NCBI GenBank assembly: GCA_017529925.1
Contig: JAFXMZ010000020.1
Span: forward strand, 25,612-89,611
Reading direction: 5' to 3'
Source of the DNA: Clostridiales bacterium
GTDB taxonomy: Bacteria; Bacillota; Clostridia; Saccharofermentanales; Saccharofermentanaceae
DNA length: 64,000 nt
Shown: positions 16,944 through 26,238 of the stretch, piece by piece
How positions within the stretch are numbered: position 1 is the stretch's first letter
Layout of the letters: every line of letters starts with the position of its first letter
The notes under the pieces: generated by a model
Told to the model about the DNA's origin: nothing
The model's input: the letters and a program-made list of their open reading frames with translations, nothing else
Databases searched by the model: none
Translations under genes and position numbers: made by a program

Positions 16944-18893
16944 ATGATCGACAGGATAAAGAGATGGCTTGGCATCGATAAGACCTCGCCATATGTTAAG
17001 AGATACTTCGAGGCCAGCAATGCCAGGTCCAGTATCTACATGTCCATAATCATCATCGCCCTTGAGACGATGCTCATAGTGAACATCATCTCTATCATAT
17101 CCTCCACGACGGTCACAAGATCTCCCACGTGGATCATTACCCATCTTGTATCCTATGTAACTCTGTTTGCCTCCGGTGCCGTGGCGCTCCTATATGCCGA
17201 CAGGTTCCTGAGGGGAGAGAAGACGCACAGCGTTGTCGGACAGGTGACATTGTGGGTCTTTTCGCTGGTATGCATATTATTCGGAATGTATATCTCATAT
17301 ACTGACTTCATGAAGGGGGAACAGATCCTGACATTTATCACCATGGTGCTGTTCGTCGGATGCCTTCTCGTCTGGAAACCGGTCATATCGGTCTCGCTCG
17401 AGACGGTATCATTCCTGGTATTCTATCTGCTGATATCGGCCAAGGCACCGCTCACGAATGCCATGAAGATAAACTACGTCATAACATGGATCTCTATATG
17501 TGTAACGAGCATCAGTATATATAACCAGAAGAGGATCGAGGCCGAGAAGGATGAGAGTCTCGAGGATGCGAATGAACACCTTTCTAAGACCGCATTGATC
17601 GACGACCTTACCGGTGTTGCCAATATGAACTTCTTCAGGAAGAGGTCGGTCGAGATGCTCGCCGAAGCCGAGGGCGGACCCGGGTCGATGATATTCCTCT
17701 ATGTCGATATAGAGAACTTCAAAGCCCTTAACGAGAAATACGGATTCGAGGCAGGAAATGCATTCCTCAAGAAGTTTGCGGGATCCATGGCGGATATCTT
17801 CTATAATGCACTGATCGCGAGGCAGGGAGACGACCATTTTGTCATCCTGACCGACAGGAGTACATATGATGAACAGCTGACCGAACTGAGATCGAATATC
17901 TATAATTTCGGCGGAGAGGCACAGATGGGTCTTAAGGCCGGCGGATATGTCCCCGAGACAGTTGACTGTGATCCATACATGGCATGCGACAAGGCAAGAT
18001 ATGCATGCAACTCGATCAAGAAGCATTATGAGCAGGATTTCAGGGAATATGATGACCAGCTTGAGGATGAAGCCAATCTCAGGCAGTACATAATGAACAA
18101 TATCGATGTCGCTCTCGACAGAGGCGATATAAAGGTCTACTATCAGCCGGTCGTATGGGCAAAGACGAGAAAGCTCTGCGGATATGAGGCGTTGACGAAG
18201 TGGCAGGATCCGAATTACGGATTTATCCCGCCGAGCGTATTTATCCCCGTCCTCGAGGAATACAGGCAGGTCCATAAGCTCGACATGATCGTAGTCCAGA
18301 CTGTCTGCCATGACATAAGGAATCTCATGAACCAGAAGCGTCCGACCGTTCCCGTATCGATCAATTTCTCGAGACTCGACTTTGAGCTGTCGGATGTGCC
18401 TGATCTGGTCGAGAGCTGTATAACAAATTACAGGATCCCGAGGGATATGCTCCACATAGAAGTTACCGAGAGCGCACTGTCCGGAGAGCTCGATTCGCTC
18501 CACATGGATCTCGACAAGCTCAAGAGGCTCGGATACCCTCTGTGGCTCGATGACTTCGGATCGGGATTCTCATCTCTCAATGTCCTGAAGGATTTCGAAT
18601 TTGACGTACTCAAGATAGATATGGTCTTCCTCTCATCTTTTGAGAGCAATAAGGAGAAGACAAAGACGGTCATAAAGAATGTCGTCACGATGGCAAACGA
18701 GCTCGGAATGCATACGCTTACCGAGGGCGTCGAGACTATGGAGGAAGCGGAGTATCTTAAGTCGGTTGGCTGTGAGAGGCTTCAGGGATATCTTTTCGGT
18801 AAACCGATGCCGCTCAGGGATGCTCTTGTAAAGATCGCCGCGGGCACGCTTCCGGTATCGGAGGAGTTCCTCGATGGCTGCAGTGTTTTTTGA
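16944..18893 (+). CDS. Membrane c-di-GMP phosphodiesterase (degenerate GGDEF plus EAL)
   Basis: The 649-residue protein begins 12 bases after nrdG. About five hydrophobic segments span residues 30-190. A GGDEF domain (about 215-370) starts properly (LIDDLTGVANMNFF) but its active loop reads RQGDDHF, so cyclase activity is unlikely and it is probably regulatory. The EAL domain (about 395-635) keeps YEALTKW (Glu415), the Asn in SINFS, EVTES, DDFGSG and EGVET, so c-di-GMP hydrolysis is expected. It likely lowers c-di-GMP in response to an unknown membrane signal. Its 3' end overlaps the next gene by 20 bases. Confidence 0.9.
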   Translation: MIDRIKRWLGIDKTSPYVKRYFEASNARSSIYMSIIIIALETMLIVNIISIISSTTVTRSPTWIITHLVSYVTLFASGAVALLYADRFLRGEKTHSVVGQVTLWVFSLVCILFGMYISYTDFMKGEQILTFITMVLFVGCLLVWKPVISVSLETVSFLVFYLLISAKAPLTNAMKINYVITWISICVTSISIYNQKRIEAEKDESLEDANEHLSKTALIDDLTGVANMNFFRKRSVEMLAEAEGGPGSMIFLYVDIENFKALNEKYGFEAGNAFLKKFAGSMADIFYNALIARQGDDHFVILTDRSTYDEQLTELRSNIYNFGGEAQMGLKAGGYVPETVDCDPYMACDKARYACNSIKKHYEQDFREYDDQLEDEANLRQYIMNNIDVALDRGDIKVYYQPVVWAKTRKLCGYEALTKWQDPNYGFIPPSVFIPVLEEYRQVHKLDMIVVQTVCHDIRNLMNQKRPTVPVSINFSRLDFELSDVPDLVESCITNYRIPRDMLHIEVTESALSGELDSLHMDLDKLKRLGYPLWLDDFGSGFSSLNVLKDFEFDVLKIDMVFLSSFESNKEKTKTVIKNVVTMANELGMHTLTEGVETMEEAEYLKSVGCERLQGYLFGKPMPLRDALVKIAAGTLPVSEEFLDGCSVF

Positions 18894-19653
18894 TATAGAC
18901 GGAACGCTGCTCGACTTTACAAATCATATCCCCGAGAGTACAAAAGAGGCGATGCGCCTTCTTCACGAGAACGGCCATCTTACCTTCATCTGCAGCGGAA
19001 GGACAAGAGGATATATCCGGTATCCGGGCCTTTTCGAAATGGGATTTGACGGGATAGTATCAGGCGGCGGAACGATGATCGAATATAACGGCGAGGTGCT
19101 GTATTATAAGCAGCTCGAAAAGGACACCGCCGTAAGAGTGGTCGATGCTGCGAGAAGATACGGATTCCGTCCGATACTCGAAGGCAGGGAATACCTCTAC
19201 ATGGATGATGAGGATTTCGCGGACGACAGATACGGCAGGAAGCTCTTTTCCGAGCTCGGTCCCTACCGTAAGGATATAAAGAGCGGATACGGGGAATGGG
19301 AGATATCAAAGCTCTCCTGCGCGACCGACGGAAAGGATCCCGAGGCTTTCATCAGGGAGATAGAAGATGACTTCGAGCCTATAATACATACGATAAATGT
19401 CGTTGAGCTGGTACCGAAGGGATCCGGTAAAGGCGCCGGGATCAGGAAAGTATGTGAGCTTTTAGATCTGGATATAAATGATACGTATGCTGTAGGCGAC
19501 AGCGCCAACGATCTTGACATGTTCGAAGCCGCAGGAACGGCGATCGCGATGGGAAACGGAAGTGACATCGCGAAGGAACATGCGGACTATATAACGACTG
19601 CGATGGCAGACGACGGCATCTATAATGCCATGAAGCATTTCGGACTGATCTGA
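18874..19653 (+). CDS. Cof-type HAD superfamily phosphatase
   Basis: A 259-residue HAD hydrolase with motif I FFDIDGTLLD (Asp nucleophile), motif II ICSGR, a C2B-type cap and motif IV GDSANDLDMF. Proteins of this group dephosphorylate sugar phosphates or flavin precursors; the substrate is not predictable. The start overlaps the EAL gene by 20 bases, which implies translational coupling. Confidence 0.88.
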   Translation: MAAVFFDIDGTLLDFTNHIPESTKEAMRLLHENGHLTFICSGRTRGYIRYPGLFEMGFDGIVSGGGTMIEYNGEVLYYKQLEKDTAVRVVDAARRYGFRPILEGREYLYMDDEDFADDRYGRKLFSELGPYRKDIKSGYGEWEISKLSCATDGKDPEAFIREIEDDFEPIIHTINVVELVPKGSGKGAGIRKVCELLDLDINDTYAVGDSANDLDMFEAAGTAIAMGNGSDIAKEHADYITTAMADDGIYNAMKHFGLI

Positions 19654-19696
19654 AGAGGACAGCCGGGAAGGATAAAAAAGGAAAGGAGGAGAAGCC

Positions 19697-21334
19697 GTGG
19701 ATAACGATCTGCAGGGCGATGAAGCCCAGAACGAGTCTGTCTTTGTTTCATATGACAAGCTCAGGTCTTTTGCGTCCATGGACATCCTGTGGTCGGAGAT
19801 CACGGGCAATCCGGGTCCTTCTCCTATCCTGACTGACGGAACGAAGATAGAATTCGAGACAGTTTATAACATGACGCTCGACGATCTTAAGTGTGCTCTC
19901 GAGAAGGCTTATGATGTTAAGATGTCAACGGGACTGTTTGCTGCCGAGTGGCTCTGGCCTGTATGCAATTACTGCTTTGATATGCTCGGCCTCGCCGACC
20001 TTTACGAGGATCCGAGGATAATTCCCGCATATCATGTCAGGACCATTCCCGAGGATGAGAATGATGTCCTCAAATGGGCATTCTCATATATCTCGGAATC
20101 CGTTGCAGACGAGATCGGTTACGGCCGCGACATGAACCTGCCTCTTTCCGGCGCAGTCGATATCAGGGGCATCCTCGACATGATAAGCGTATCGACTGAA
20201 GATGAGGATACTGATCCTCTCGAAAGGGATTATCCCGATGTGTTCATGAGGGACTATATCATGAACCTCGATAACGATCTTATCCTGGGTGATGCCGATA
20301 CGAGAACGAGGACCCTGTTCAGGGTATTTACCGATAAGCTTGCAGACAGGAAGGACTTCGAAGGGATGCGTATCAAGGCATATGCCCTTTACGGAGGCAA
20401 CAGCATATATGAATGTGACTATAAGAAGTCGGCTGAATACCTAGAGTGTCTGTGGCGTGACAACGGATTCGGATATGCCGCGAATACACTGGCTCATATG
20501 TACAGGGAAGGGCTCCTGACGGACGGGAAGCCCGATCTGGGGAATGCTTTCAGATACTTTTCGATAGGGGGCTCATATAAGATATCCGACTCCCTGATCA
20601 ATCTTGCCAAGATGTTCATGCACGGGGAATATGTCAAAAGGGATGCGATGCATGCGAAGTATCTTATCAGCACGATGTATGATGAGTACAGGGAAGGGTT
20701 TACCGCCGGCTATTATGACTGTCCTTTCGCCGAGGTAGCTTACTGGCGGGGCGTCATCGAGACCGAGGACATAGAGGGCGATCCGCTGCTGATAAGGGAA
20801 TACAGGGCGGTAAGATATTTCCTTCAGGCGAGGTTCGCACTCGGCTTCAAGTCGGGGATGAGCATGATACGTACCGATGAGGTAGACCTTAAGGCAAAGA
20901 TAAACAGGGCGATCGATTCGCTCCATTCGAAGATAAGGATAAGGAAGACCAGGTTCAAGACAGGGTTTCCTGAGCCGCTCTATGAATTTGTCAGATTCCA
21001 TTCGCACAGCCTTTATATGCTGACCGTCAAATCACTCAAGGGAAAGAATACGAAGATAACGGCAGAACGCATGCCGAAGAAGAACGGGGAAGAGGCGGAG
21101 ATGAGCCTTGTAACTTATCCCGAGTTCGCATGCTGCGATCTTACGGATTCGATTTCCGTGACAGTGGAGAACTGCCGTTTCACGAGATTTACGGGAGACG
21201 AGAATGCGGTGATCCTTTTCGATTCGCTCGAGACGGTCAAGACGGAGACGGGCGAGATCGTCAATTCGTTCTGCCTGAGCGGCACCCCTGTCGCATTTGT
21301 CCACGGCGATTCATATATCATAGGTCATCCCTGA
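19697..21334 (+). CDS. Unknown Sel1/TPR-like repeat protein
   Basis: A GTG start at 19697 follows a strong GGAGG site. The 545-residue soluble protein is acidic. Its central part (about 220-340) contains helical repeats resembling Sel1/TPR units (YKKSAEYLECLW, NTLAHMYREGLL, NAFRYFSIGG, NLAKMFMHGEY). The N- and C-terminal parts are not recognised. It follows the HAD gene by 43 bases and precedes a LysR gene by 4 bases, so the three are probably co-transcribed. Role unknown; Sel1-type proteins usually serve as protein scaffolds. Confidence 0.65.
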   Translation: MDNDLQGDEAQNESVFVSYDKLRSFASMDILWSEITGNPGPSPILTDGTKIEFETVYNMTLDDLKCALEKAYDVKMSTGLFAAEWLWPVCNYCFDMLGLADLYEDPRIIPAYHVRTIPEDENDVLKWAFSYISESVADEIGYGRDMNLPLSGAVDIRGILDMISVSTEDEDTDPLERDYPDVFMRDYIMNLDNDLILGDADTRTRTLFRVFTDKLADRKDFEGMRIKAYALYGGNSIYECDYKKSAEYLECLWRDNGFGYAANTLAHMYREGLLTDGKPDLGNAFRYFSIGGSYKISDSLINLAKMFMHGEYVKRDAMHAKYLISTMYDEYREGFTAGYYDCPFAEVAYWRGVIETEDIEGDPLLIREYRAVRYFLQARFALGFKSGMSMIRTDEVDLKAKINRAIDSLHSKIRIRKTRFKTGFPEPLYEFVRFHSHSLYMLTVKSLKGKNTKITAERMPKKNGEEAEMSLVTYPEFACCDLTDSISVTVENCRFTRFTGDENAVILFDSLETVKTETGEIVNSFCLSGTPVAFVHGDSYIIGHP

Positions 21335-21338
21335 GAAT

Positions 21339-22205
21339 ATGCTTTCGATATCGCAGATGTATATCTTTCTGGTTGCCGTCGAGTCGGGAACGCTCGAAGA
21401 AGCGGCAGTAAAACTGGGGATAGGACAGCCTTCTGTTACCAGACACCTCAAGCGGATCGAAGCAGAATTCAGGACACCCCTGTTCGAAAAGAACAGGCGC
21501 CCGCTGCGGCTCACGGATAACGGCAGGAGGATGAAGCGTCACTGCGAGAGGATCCTCCGCAATTACCGCGTGATGGAGCAGGACCTGAAGACTCACGACA
21601 GGAGTGATATGGTCACGATCGCGATCACGGAATCACTGACGACATCGGTCATATCGGAGGCGATACCGGCATTTGCCAGGGAGTATCCGGACGTCAGGTT
21701 CGATGCCGTATTCTGGGGTGAGAAAGAAGTCAGGAATGCTTTCAATGACGAGATGATAAACCTGGCCGTACTGAGTACTGCCGGCAGGCGCTTCGATCCT
21801 TATGTGATAAAGACATTCCCCGGCAGGAGATGGGGGATCATCATGCCGGGAGGAGCACCTTTGTCGTCGAAGGATTATATAGTCCCCGAAGATCTCCGGG
21901 GCCGTTCCCTGATAATCCCGTCGTCGGGCGGTGAAAGGGAACTTGTCGAGAAATGGCTCGGTCCCGGTCTCAGGAGCGGAAGACGGTCCTATGCCAATAC
22001 GGTGAACTCTTGCATAATGTTCGTGGCTGCCGGATTCGGTTACGGCTTCATCCCCCTGACGGGAAGGCGAACAGATCCCGAAGGCAGGTTTGCCGTTATC
22101 CCGATGTATCCCGTTGTCGCACCGTCCGCATCGATCCTCGTAAGGGACAGGGAACTTCTTAATCCCGCCGAAAAGAAGTTCGTCGATCACATCCTCCGTA
22201 TGTGA
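21339..22205 (+). CDS. LysR family transcriptional regulator
   Basis: The 288-residue protein opens with a winged helix-turn-helix (residues 1-60: MYIFLVAVESGTLEEAAVKL, QPSVTRHLKRIE, LFEKNRRPLRLT) and continues as a periplasmic-binding-like effector domain (about 90-285). It begins 4 bases after the preceding gene, unusual for a LysR regulator, which is normally divergent from its target. Its target and ligand are unknown. Confidence 0.9.
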   Translation: MLSISQMYIFLVAVESGTLEEAAVKLGIGQPSVTRHLKRIEAEFRTPLFEKNRRPLRLTDNGRRMKRHCERILRNYRVMEQDLKTHDRSDMVTIAITESLTTSVISEAIPAFAREYPDVRFDAVFWGEKEVRNAFNDEMINLAVLSTAGRRFDPYVIKTFPGRRWGIIMPGGAPLSSKDYIVPEDLRGRSLIIPSSGGERELVEKWLGPGLRSGRRSYANTVNSCIMFVAAGFGYGFIPLTGRRTDPEGRFAVIPMYPVVAPSASILVRDRELLNPAEKKFVDHILRM

Positions 22206-22639
22206 CGGGACGATATAGACTGATATCCGGGGCTGTTTTGTCTCCTGTTTTTTGTCTCCTGTACTAAATCTGTTTATTTAATCATTTAGTACAGGAAAAA
22301 AGGGTTTTACCTGTACTAAACACTCGTTTTTTATGGATCTGGTACAGGAAAAAGAGGATTTCCTGTACCAATGTGCCTGTTTTCAGAAAAAAGTACAGGA
22401 GAAAGCGGGATTTCCCGTACTTTTTTTGTTTTTTCGGGAATTTGGTACAGGAGGGCGTGTTATCCGTGAGGACAAAGTCAGACGACGATTCTGTTATGAC
22501 ATCAGGTTCCGTGAAGAGCCTTAAATAATCCTGAGGAATGCTGTATAATCATAATATCGCGGATCTTCTTAATTAATCCTCCGGTACAGCCGGAGAATGA
22601 AGAGACATAAATGATCAAACGGCCAAGGAGGATCGGGTC
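22206..22639. other. 434-base intergenic region with palindrome array and DUF4236 leader
   Basis: No coding sequence is credible here. It contains the GTACAGG array (22258-22465), a TATAAT at 22544-22549 for the downstream gene, and a leader hairpin CTCCGG/CCGGAG (22579-22595) that again includes GGTACAG. Confidence 0.7.
22258..22465. repeat. Regularly spaced alternating palindrome array (GTACAGG/CCTGTAC, 52-base period)
   Basis: Eight GTAC cores flanked by GG or CC occur at 22261, 22289, 22313, 22342, 22365, 22393, 22417 and 22445. They alternate in orientation and are spaced 28, 24, 29, 23, 28, 24 and 28 bases. Four 52-base units can be aligned, each beginning CCTGTAC (CCCGTAC in the last) and carrying GTACAGGA near base 32. 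Read the other way, it is three 27-28-base palindromic repeats (GTACAGG..CCTGTAC) separated by variable 24-25-base stretches, with degenerate half repeats at the ends. The third palindrome is followed by T7 and could terminate the LysR transcript. Confidence 0.85.
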
Positions 22640-23695
22640 ATGGGACTTAATTTCAGAAAGAGTATCAGCATCTTACCGGGCGTCAGGCTCAACCTGAGCA
22701 AATCAGGTGTTTCCGCCAGCTTCGGAAAGAAGGGCATGAGACAGACCATCAGCACGTCGGGAAGGTCGACGACCAGTATAGGTATCCCGGGTACGGGAGT
22801 CTACTATACCAAGCAGACGAACGTTAAGAAGATCGGATCTTTCCTGAAGGACAAGATCACCGGAAAGGGCAAGAAGGAGGAAGCTGCCAAAGAAGCCGCT
22901 GCCAAGACGGGCAAGGCGGCAGCCGCAGGAGCCGCAGCCGCTGCAGGCGCAGGCGCTGTTGCTGCGACTAAGGCCGGTGGAGTCGACGAGGCTCTCCTCA
23001 ACGAGAACAGGGCCCAGGTTGAAGAATATGAGGCATATGTAAACGAGATCAAGTCCGTTCATAAGCAGAGCGACGGCATGATCGACTGGCAGGTCCTCGG
23101 AAGCGGAACGATCCCTACAAATATCGTAAAGGGAAGCGAAGAGTATAAGGAATGGGAAGAGCTCCAGGCATATTCGGAGAAAGTCCTTGCCGGTGATATC
23201 GATTCCTATTTTGAGATCATCGATGAGATCAAGCCTTTTGATGACCTTCTCGAATTCGGAAGTAATTTCCAGGTCGGAACAGACAGGGCTGATCTTCTCG
23301 AAGTAGAGTTTGCCGTAAAGTCAGACGATATTATCCCGAAGACATCTCTCTCGCTGTCGGCATCAGGACAGCTTGTTGAGAAGGAGATGTCCAAGACAGC
23401 ATATTACGATCTGATGCAGGATTATGTATGCAGCACTACGATCAGGGTTGCAAGAGATGCATTTGCTCTCCTGCCCGTTGATACGGTCATCGTCCATGCC
23501 GTAGACAATATCCTGAATACTGCAACGGGTTATGAGGAAGAGATGACGCTCCTGTCAGTAAAGTTCGACAGGGAAAGACTCCTCTCCCTCAACATGGCAA
23601 TGATCGATCCTTCAGATGCCCTCTCACAGTTCGAGTGCAATATGAAGTTCAAGAAGACAGGCGGCTTTGATCCCGTCGCCAGGATCAGCGGCTGA
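22640..23695 (+). CDS. DUF4236 domain protein
   Basis: The first about 55 residues are a clear DUF4236 domain (GLNFRKSISILPGVRLNLSK, SGVSASFGK, TGVYYTK). A Lys/Ala-rich stretch (about 75-115), helical and partly hydrophobic, follows. The remaining 230 residues are of unknown fold. The family has no known function. AAGGAGG lies 9 bases before the ATG. A strong terminator follows, so the gene is a single-gene unit. Confidence 0.85.
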   Translation: MGLNFRKSISILPGVRLNLSKSGVSASFGKKGMRQTISTSGRSTTSIGIPGTGVYYTKQTNVKKIGSFLKDKITGKGKKEEAAKEAAAKTGKAAAAGAAAAAGAGAVAATKAGGVDEALLNENRAQVEEYEAYVNEIKSVHKQSDGMIDWQVLGSGTIPTNIVKGSEEYKEWEELQAYSEKVLAGDIDSYFEIIDEIKPFDDLLEFGSNFQVGTDRADLLEVEFAVKSDDIIPKTSLSLSASGQLVEKEMSKTAYYDLMQDYVCSTTIRVARDAFALLPVDTVIVHAVDNILNTATGYEEEMTLLSVKFDRERLLSLNMAMIDPSDALSQFECNMKFKKTGGFDPVARISG

Positions 23696-23720
23696 CAGAT
23701 ACTACCGGAATAATAACAGA

Positions 23721-23759
23721 GGGCTGTCTCAAATGTGAGCGTTTGAGGCAGCCCTTTTT
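23721..23759 (+). terminator. Intrinsic terminator after the DUF4236 gene
   Basis: A 13-bp stem (23721-23733 with 23742-23754, one wobble) is followed by TTTTTG. Confidence 0.9.
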
Positions 23760-23817
23760 GTTTAGTCTTTGGAGTTGTTCAGATTCTGCGAAGCAACACG
23801 TTTCCGTCTTGGATCAG

Positions 23818-23858
23818 CCGGTATACTTTTTTGCATTTTTGCTGTTTTGGTATACCGG
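23818..23858. repeat. Inverted-word element (CCGGTATAC/GTATACCGG)
   Basis: A 9-bp perfect inverted repeat separated by 23 T-rich bases lies in a noncoding gap between convergent genes. It has the same plan as one unit of the array at 22258 but uses a different word. Confidence 0.6.
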
Positions 23859-23918
23859 GATATCCGGATACATCTCTGACGCTACCAGCCAACGTGGCAC
23901 GTGATCAGTTACGGGAGA

Positions 23919-26156
23919 TCATTCCTCAGGCGAGGTCTCATCACCCGGATTATCGACGGTTTCTTCGCCGGCATCAGAGGCAGTCTCAGAGCTGTCGTCA
24001 GATGAAGCTCCTGCTTTTCTCTTTTTCCTGAAGAATATCGCGACTGCGGCAGCGGCGGCTGCCAGAAGGATGCCCGCGCCGCTCAGTATCCACAGTAAGA
24101 GATTACTATCACCTTCTTTTACGGTCTTCTTCTTTTTTCCGCCGTTGTCATCATCCTCGACGGTCTCCTCATCCAGTTCGACCGTGACCTCACAGGTATC
24201 GGTAAAACCGCCGTCTTTTGTGGTGACGGTTATGACGGCCTTTCCGGATGAGACTGCGATGACCTGGCCGTTGCCGTCGACACATGCGACATTCGGATCG
24301 GATGACTTCCAGATGACGCTCTTTATGCCTGCATCATCGGGCTTTACTGTGGCCATCAGCGTGTCGCGGTCCTTCTCTGTTGTGAGCCTCATTCCGTGAA
24401 TATTGAGAGCCACGCCGGTTACGGGAATAAATGAATAATCCGCATAGACAGAGATGTCCGAGGTTGCCTTGAAAGTATATGATGTGCCGGTGGAAAGGAC
24501 ATTGCCGTTCTTATCCTTCCATCCATTGAATATGCAGTCCTCGCCTTCGCATGCGGCGCTTACCGTTACCTCGGTCCCTTTTGTGACTACACATTCGCCG
24601 TTCAGGGTTACCGTACCGTCAGGCATATTGCCGCACGTGTCGACGCTTACAGCGACCACATTGGGATCATATGAATCCCTGATCCACGACATCAGCACAT
24701 CAGCATAGTGACCTCTGATTATGTAATCTGCGTTGAAAGAGAAAGTGGGTATCATCGTTAACTCGGCGAAAGCCAGCCCCATCATGCTGCCGGCGCCGGA
24801 GTCCATCCTGAGGAGCTTGCCCAGGAGCCTTGCGAGCGTAAGGATATGTCCTTCGTCGACCGTACCGTCGGGAGACATGTCACTGAGAAGATCCGCTACG
24901 GTCTTCACGGTATCCTTATAGTCCTGATCCTTATCGAAAGACTCAGTCAGGAAAGAATAGCCGAGGGAAGACAGAAGGTCTTCATCGAACACGCCGGTGA
25001 CAGATGATCCCGAAGTAATGAGCGTAACGAGATACATAAGTGCATCCTGATATGTTTCCGCATAATCATTACGCGATGCGAAAGCGGGTATCGACCCATT
25101 GCCGCGCTTAACCCTGCTGTCGTTCAGGCTGTCCTTATATCCTTTTCCTTCAAAGAACTCAACGAGCATATCGCAGAACTCGGCTTCGCTGTATTGAGTT
25201 GAAGCGGTCTTTCCTTCGAATCCCCCGCCGTCGATTATGGATCCGAGGTCGATCGATCTTACGACGAAATCATGGCCGAGATCATAAACGGGTCTGTTCG
25301 AATCCCTGCTGCTGTTCTCTATCTCATCGACTCTTGAAGGGTCGCCGAGAACGATCGTCTCGCCGTATCTTCCGAATCCCCAGTCGGAGGGGAACATCCT
25401 CTGGATAATGTCCATGGAGTTTACAACATTGTGGATGCATGTGATGTCGCTGCCCTGAGTGGCGCCTTTCGGTGAGCTGAATGTATAGATGTACAGACTC
25501 TCCTGGTCTTTTACCGTACCGTCGTCGAGGAGCTTCTTTCCGGTCATATATGAGACCGCGCCGCCGCGGCTGTAGCCCTGTATCCAGATCTTGTCCGGAA
25601 GCTCCGTGTCGTGGGCAGAGATATATTCCTTTATGAAAGCGAGCGCCCTGTCTGAATTCTTATCAAAACCGTTATGGTCGCCTTCCGATCCCACCTCGAA
25701 ATTGCTGACCCACTCTGCGCCGTATCCTGTACCCCTTACGGTCATCTCGAAAAGATCATAGTCGGTGCCGTTGATATTTATGGTCTTATAGCCGGCGACA
25801 AGGCCTATATTGTCCCAGTCGTTCTTATCATATCCGTCATTGACCGTGATGTCCGTAAAACCGATCTCCCCGAGATATGATCGCGCAACGTCATCATCAT
25901 ATGCCGACAGTGAAGTCACGAGGGAACAGTCTGCGAGAGGGATGCTGTATTCCGTCGCAGGAACTGCAAACAGGGAATCGGAGTAGAAGTAATCATAATC
26001 AACATCCGTGCTCGCCAGGACTCCGCGGACAGTTGTCACGCCGTCCTGCTGCTTCGTCTCATCAGCGGTGCAGGAACCTGCTCCGGGAAGGGAGGAGGAT
26101 ACTGCCGCAAATGCAATGATGAGCGATAAGGATGATGTTAATATCTTTCTTTTCAT
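23919..26156 (-). CDS. Surface lipase-like alpha/beta-hydrolase with Ig-like domain and C-terminal anchor
   Basis: The 745-residue protein has a signal peptide (about 1-28, ending near GSC, possibly lipidated). A class-3-lipase-like domain (about 90-290) carries the nucleophile elbow GYSRGGA. Later segments resemble an InlB B-type beta repeat (FNGWKDKNGNVL, VYADYSF) and a bacterial Ig-like Big2 domain (VIWKSSDPNVACVDGNG). The end has one TM helix, a basic FFRKKRK stop-transfer and an acidic tail, without LPXTG. It is probably displayed on the cell surface and may hydrolyse an ester. The substrate is unknown. Confidence 0.82.
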   Translation of the reverse strand: MKRKILTSSLSLIIAFAAVSSSLPGAGSCTADETKQQDGVTTVRGVLASTDVDYDYFYSDSLFAVPATEYSIPLADCSLVTSLSAYDDDVARSYLGEIGFTDITVNDGYDKNDWDNIGLVAGYKTININGTDYDLFEMTVRGTGYGAEWVSNFEVGSEGDHNGFDKNSDRALAFIKEYISAHDTELPDKIWIQGYSRGGAVSYMTGKKLLDDGTVKDQESLYIYTFSSPKGATQGSDITCIHNVVNSMDIIQRMFPSDWGFGRYGETIVLGDPSRVDEIENSSRDSNRPVYDLGHDFVVRSIDLGSIIDGGGFEGKTASTQYSEAEFCDMLVEFFEGKGYKDSLNDSRVKRGNGSIPAFASRNDYAETYQDALMYLVTLITSGSSVTGVFDEDLLSSLGYSFLTESFDKDQDYKDTVKTVADLLSDMSPDGTVDEGHILTLARLLGKLLRMDSGAGSMMGLAFAELTMIPTFSFNADYIIRGHYADVLMSWIRDSYDPNVVAVSVDTCGNMPDGTVTLNGECVVTKGTEVTVSAACEGEDCIFNGWKDKNGNVLSTGTSYTFKATSDISVYADYSFIPVTGVALNIHGMRLTTEKDRDTLMATVKPDDAGIKSVIWKSSDPNVACVDGNGQVIAVSSGKAVITVTTKDGGFTDTCEVTVELDEETVEDDDNGGKKKKTVKEGDSNLLLWILSGAGILLAAAAAAVAIFFRKKRKAGASSDDSSETASDAGEETVDNPGDETSPEE

Positions 26157-26238
26157 AGGAACATTTTAACACACGCGGATCATCTCACGTGAAAAATGCA
26201 TGCCTTCCTGCCGGGAAGGGGGAGGACAAAAACGGATA

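Noticed and set aside
22258..22465. True CRISPR array
   Set aside because: Only three full repeats, which differ among themselves, short T-rich spacers and no cas gene in the window; the two halves are better read as alternating words.
23919..24100. LPXTG cell-wall sorting signal on the lipase-like protein
   Set aside because: There is a TM helix and basic stop, but no LPXTG-like motif, and an acidic tail of about 40 residues follows.
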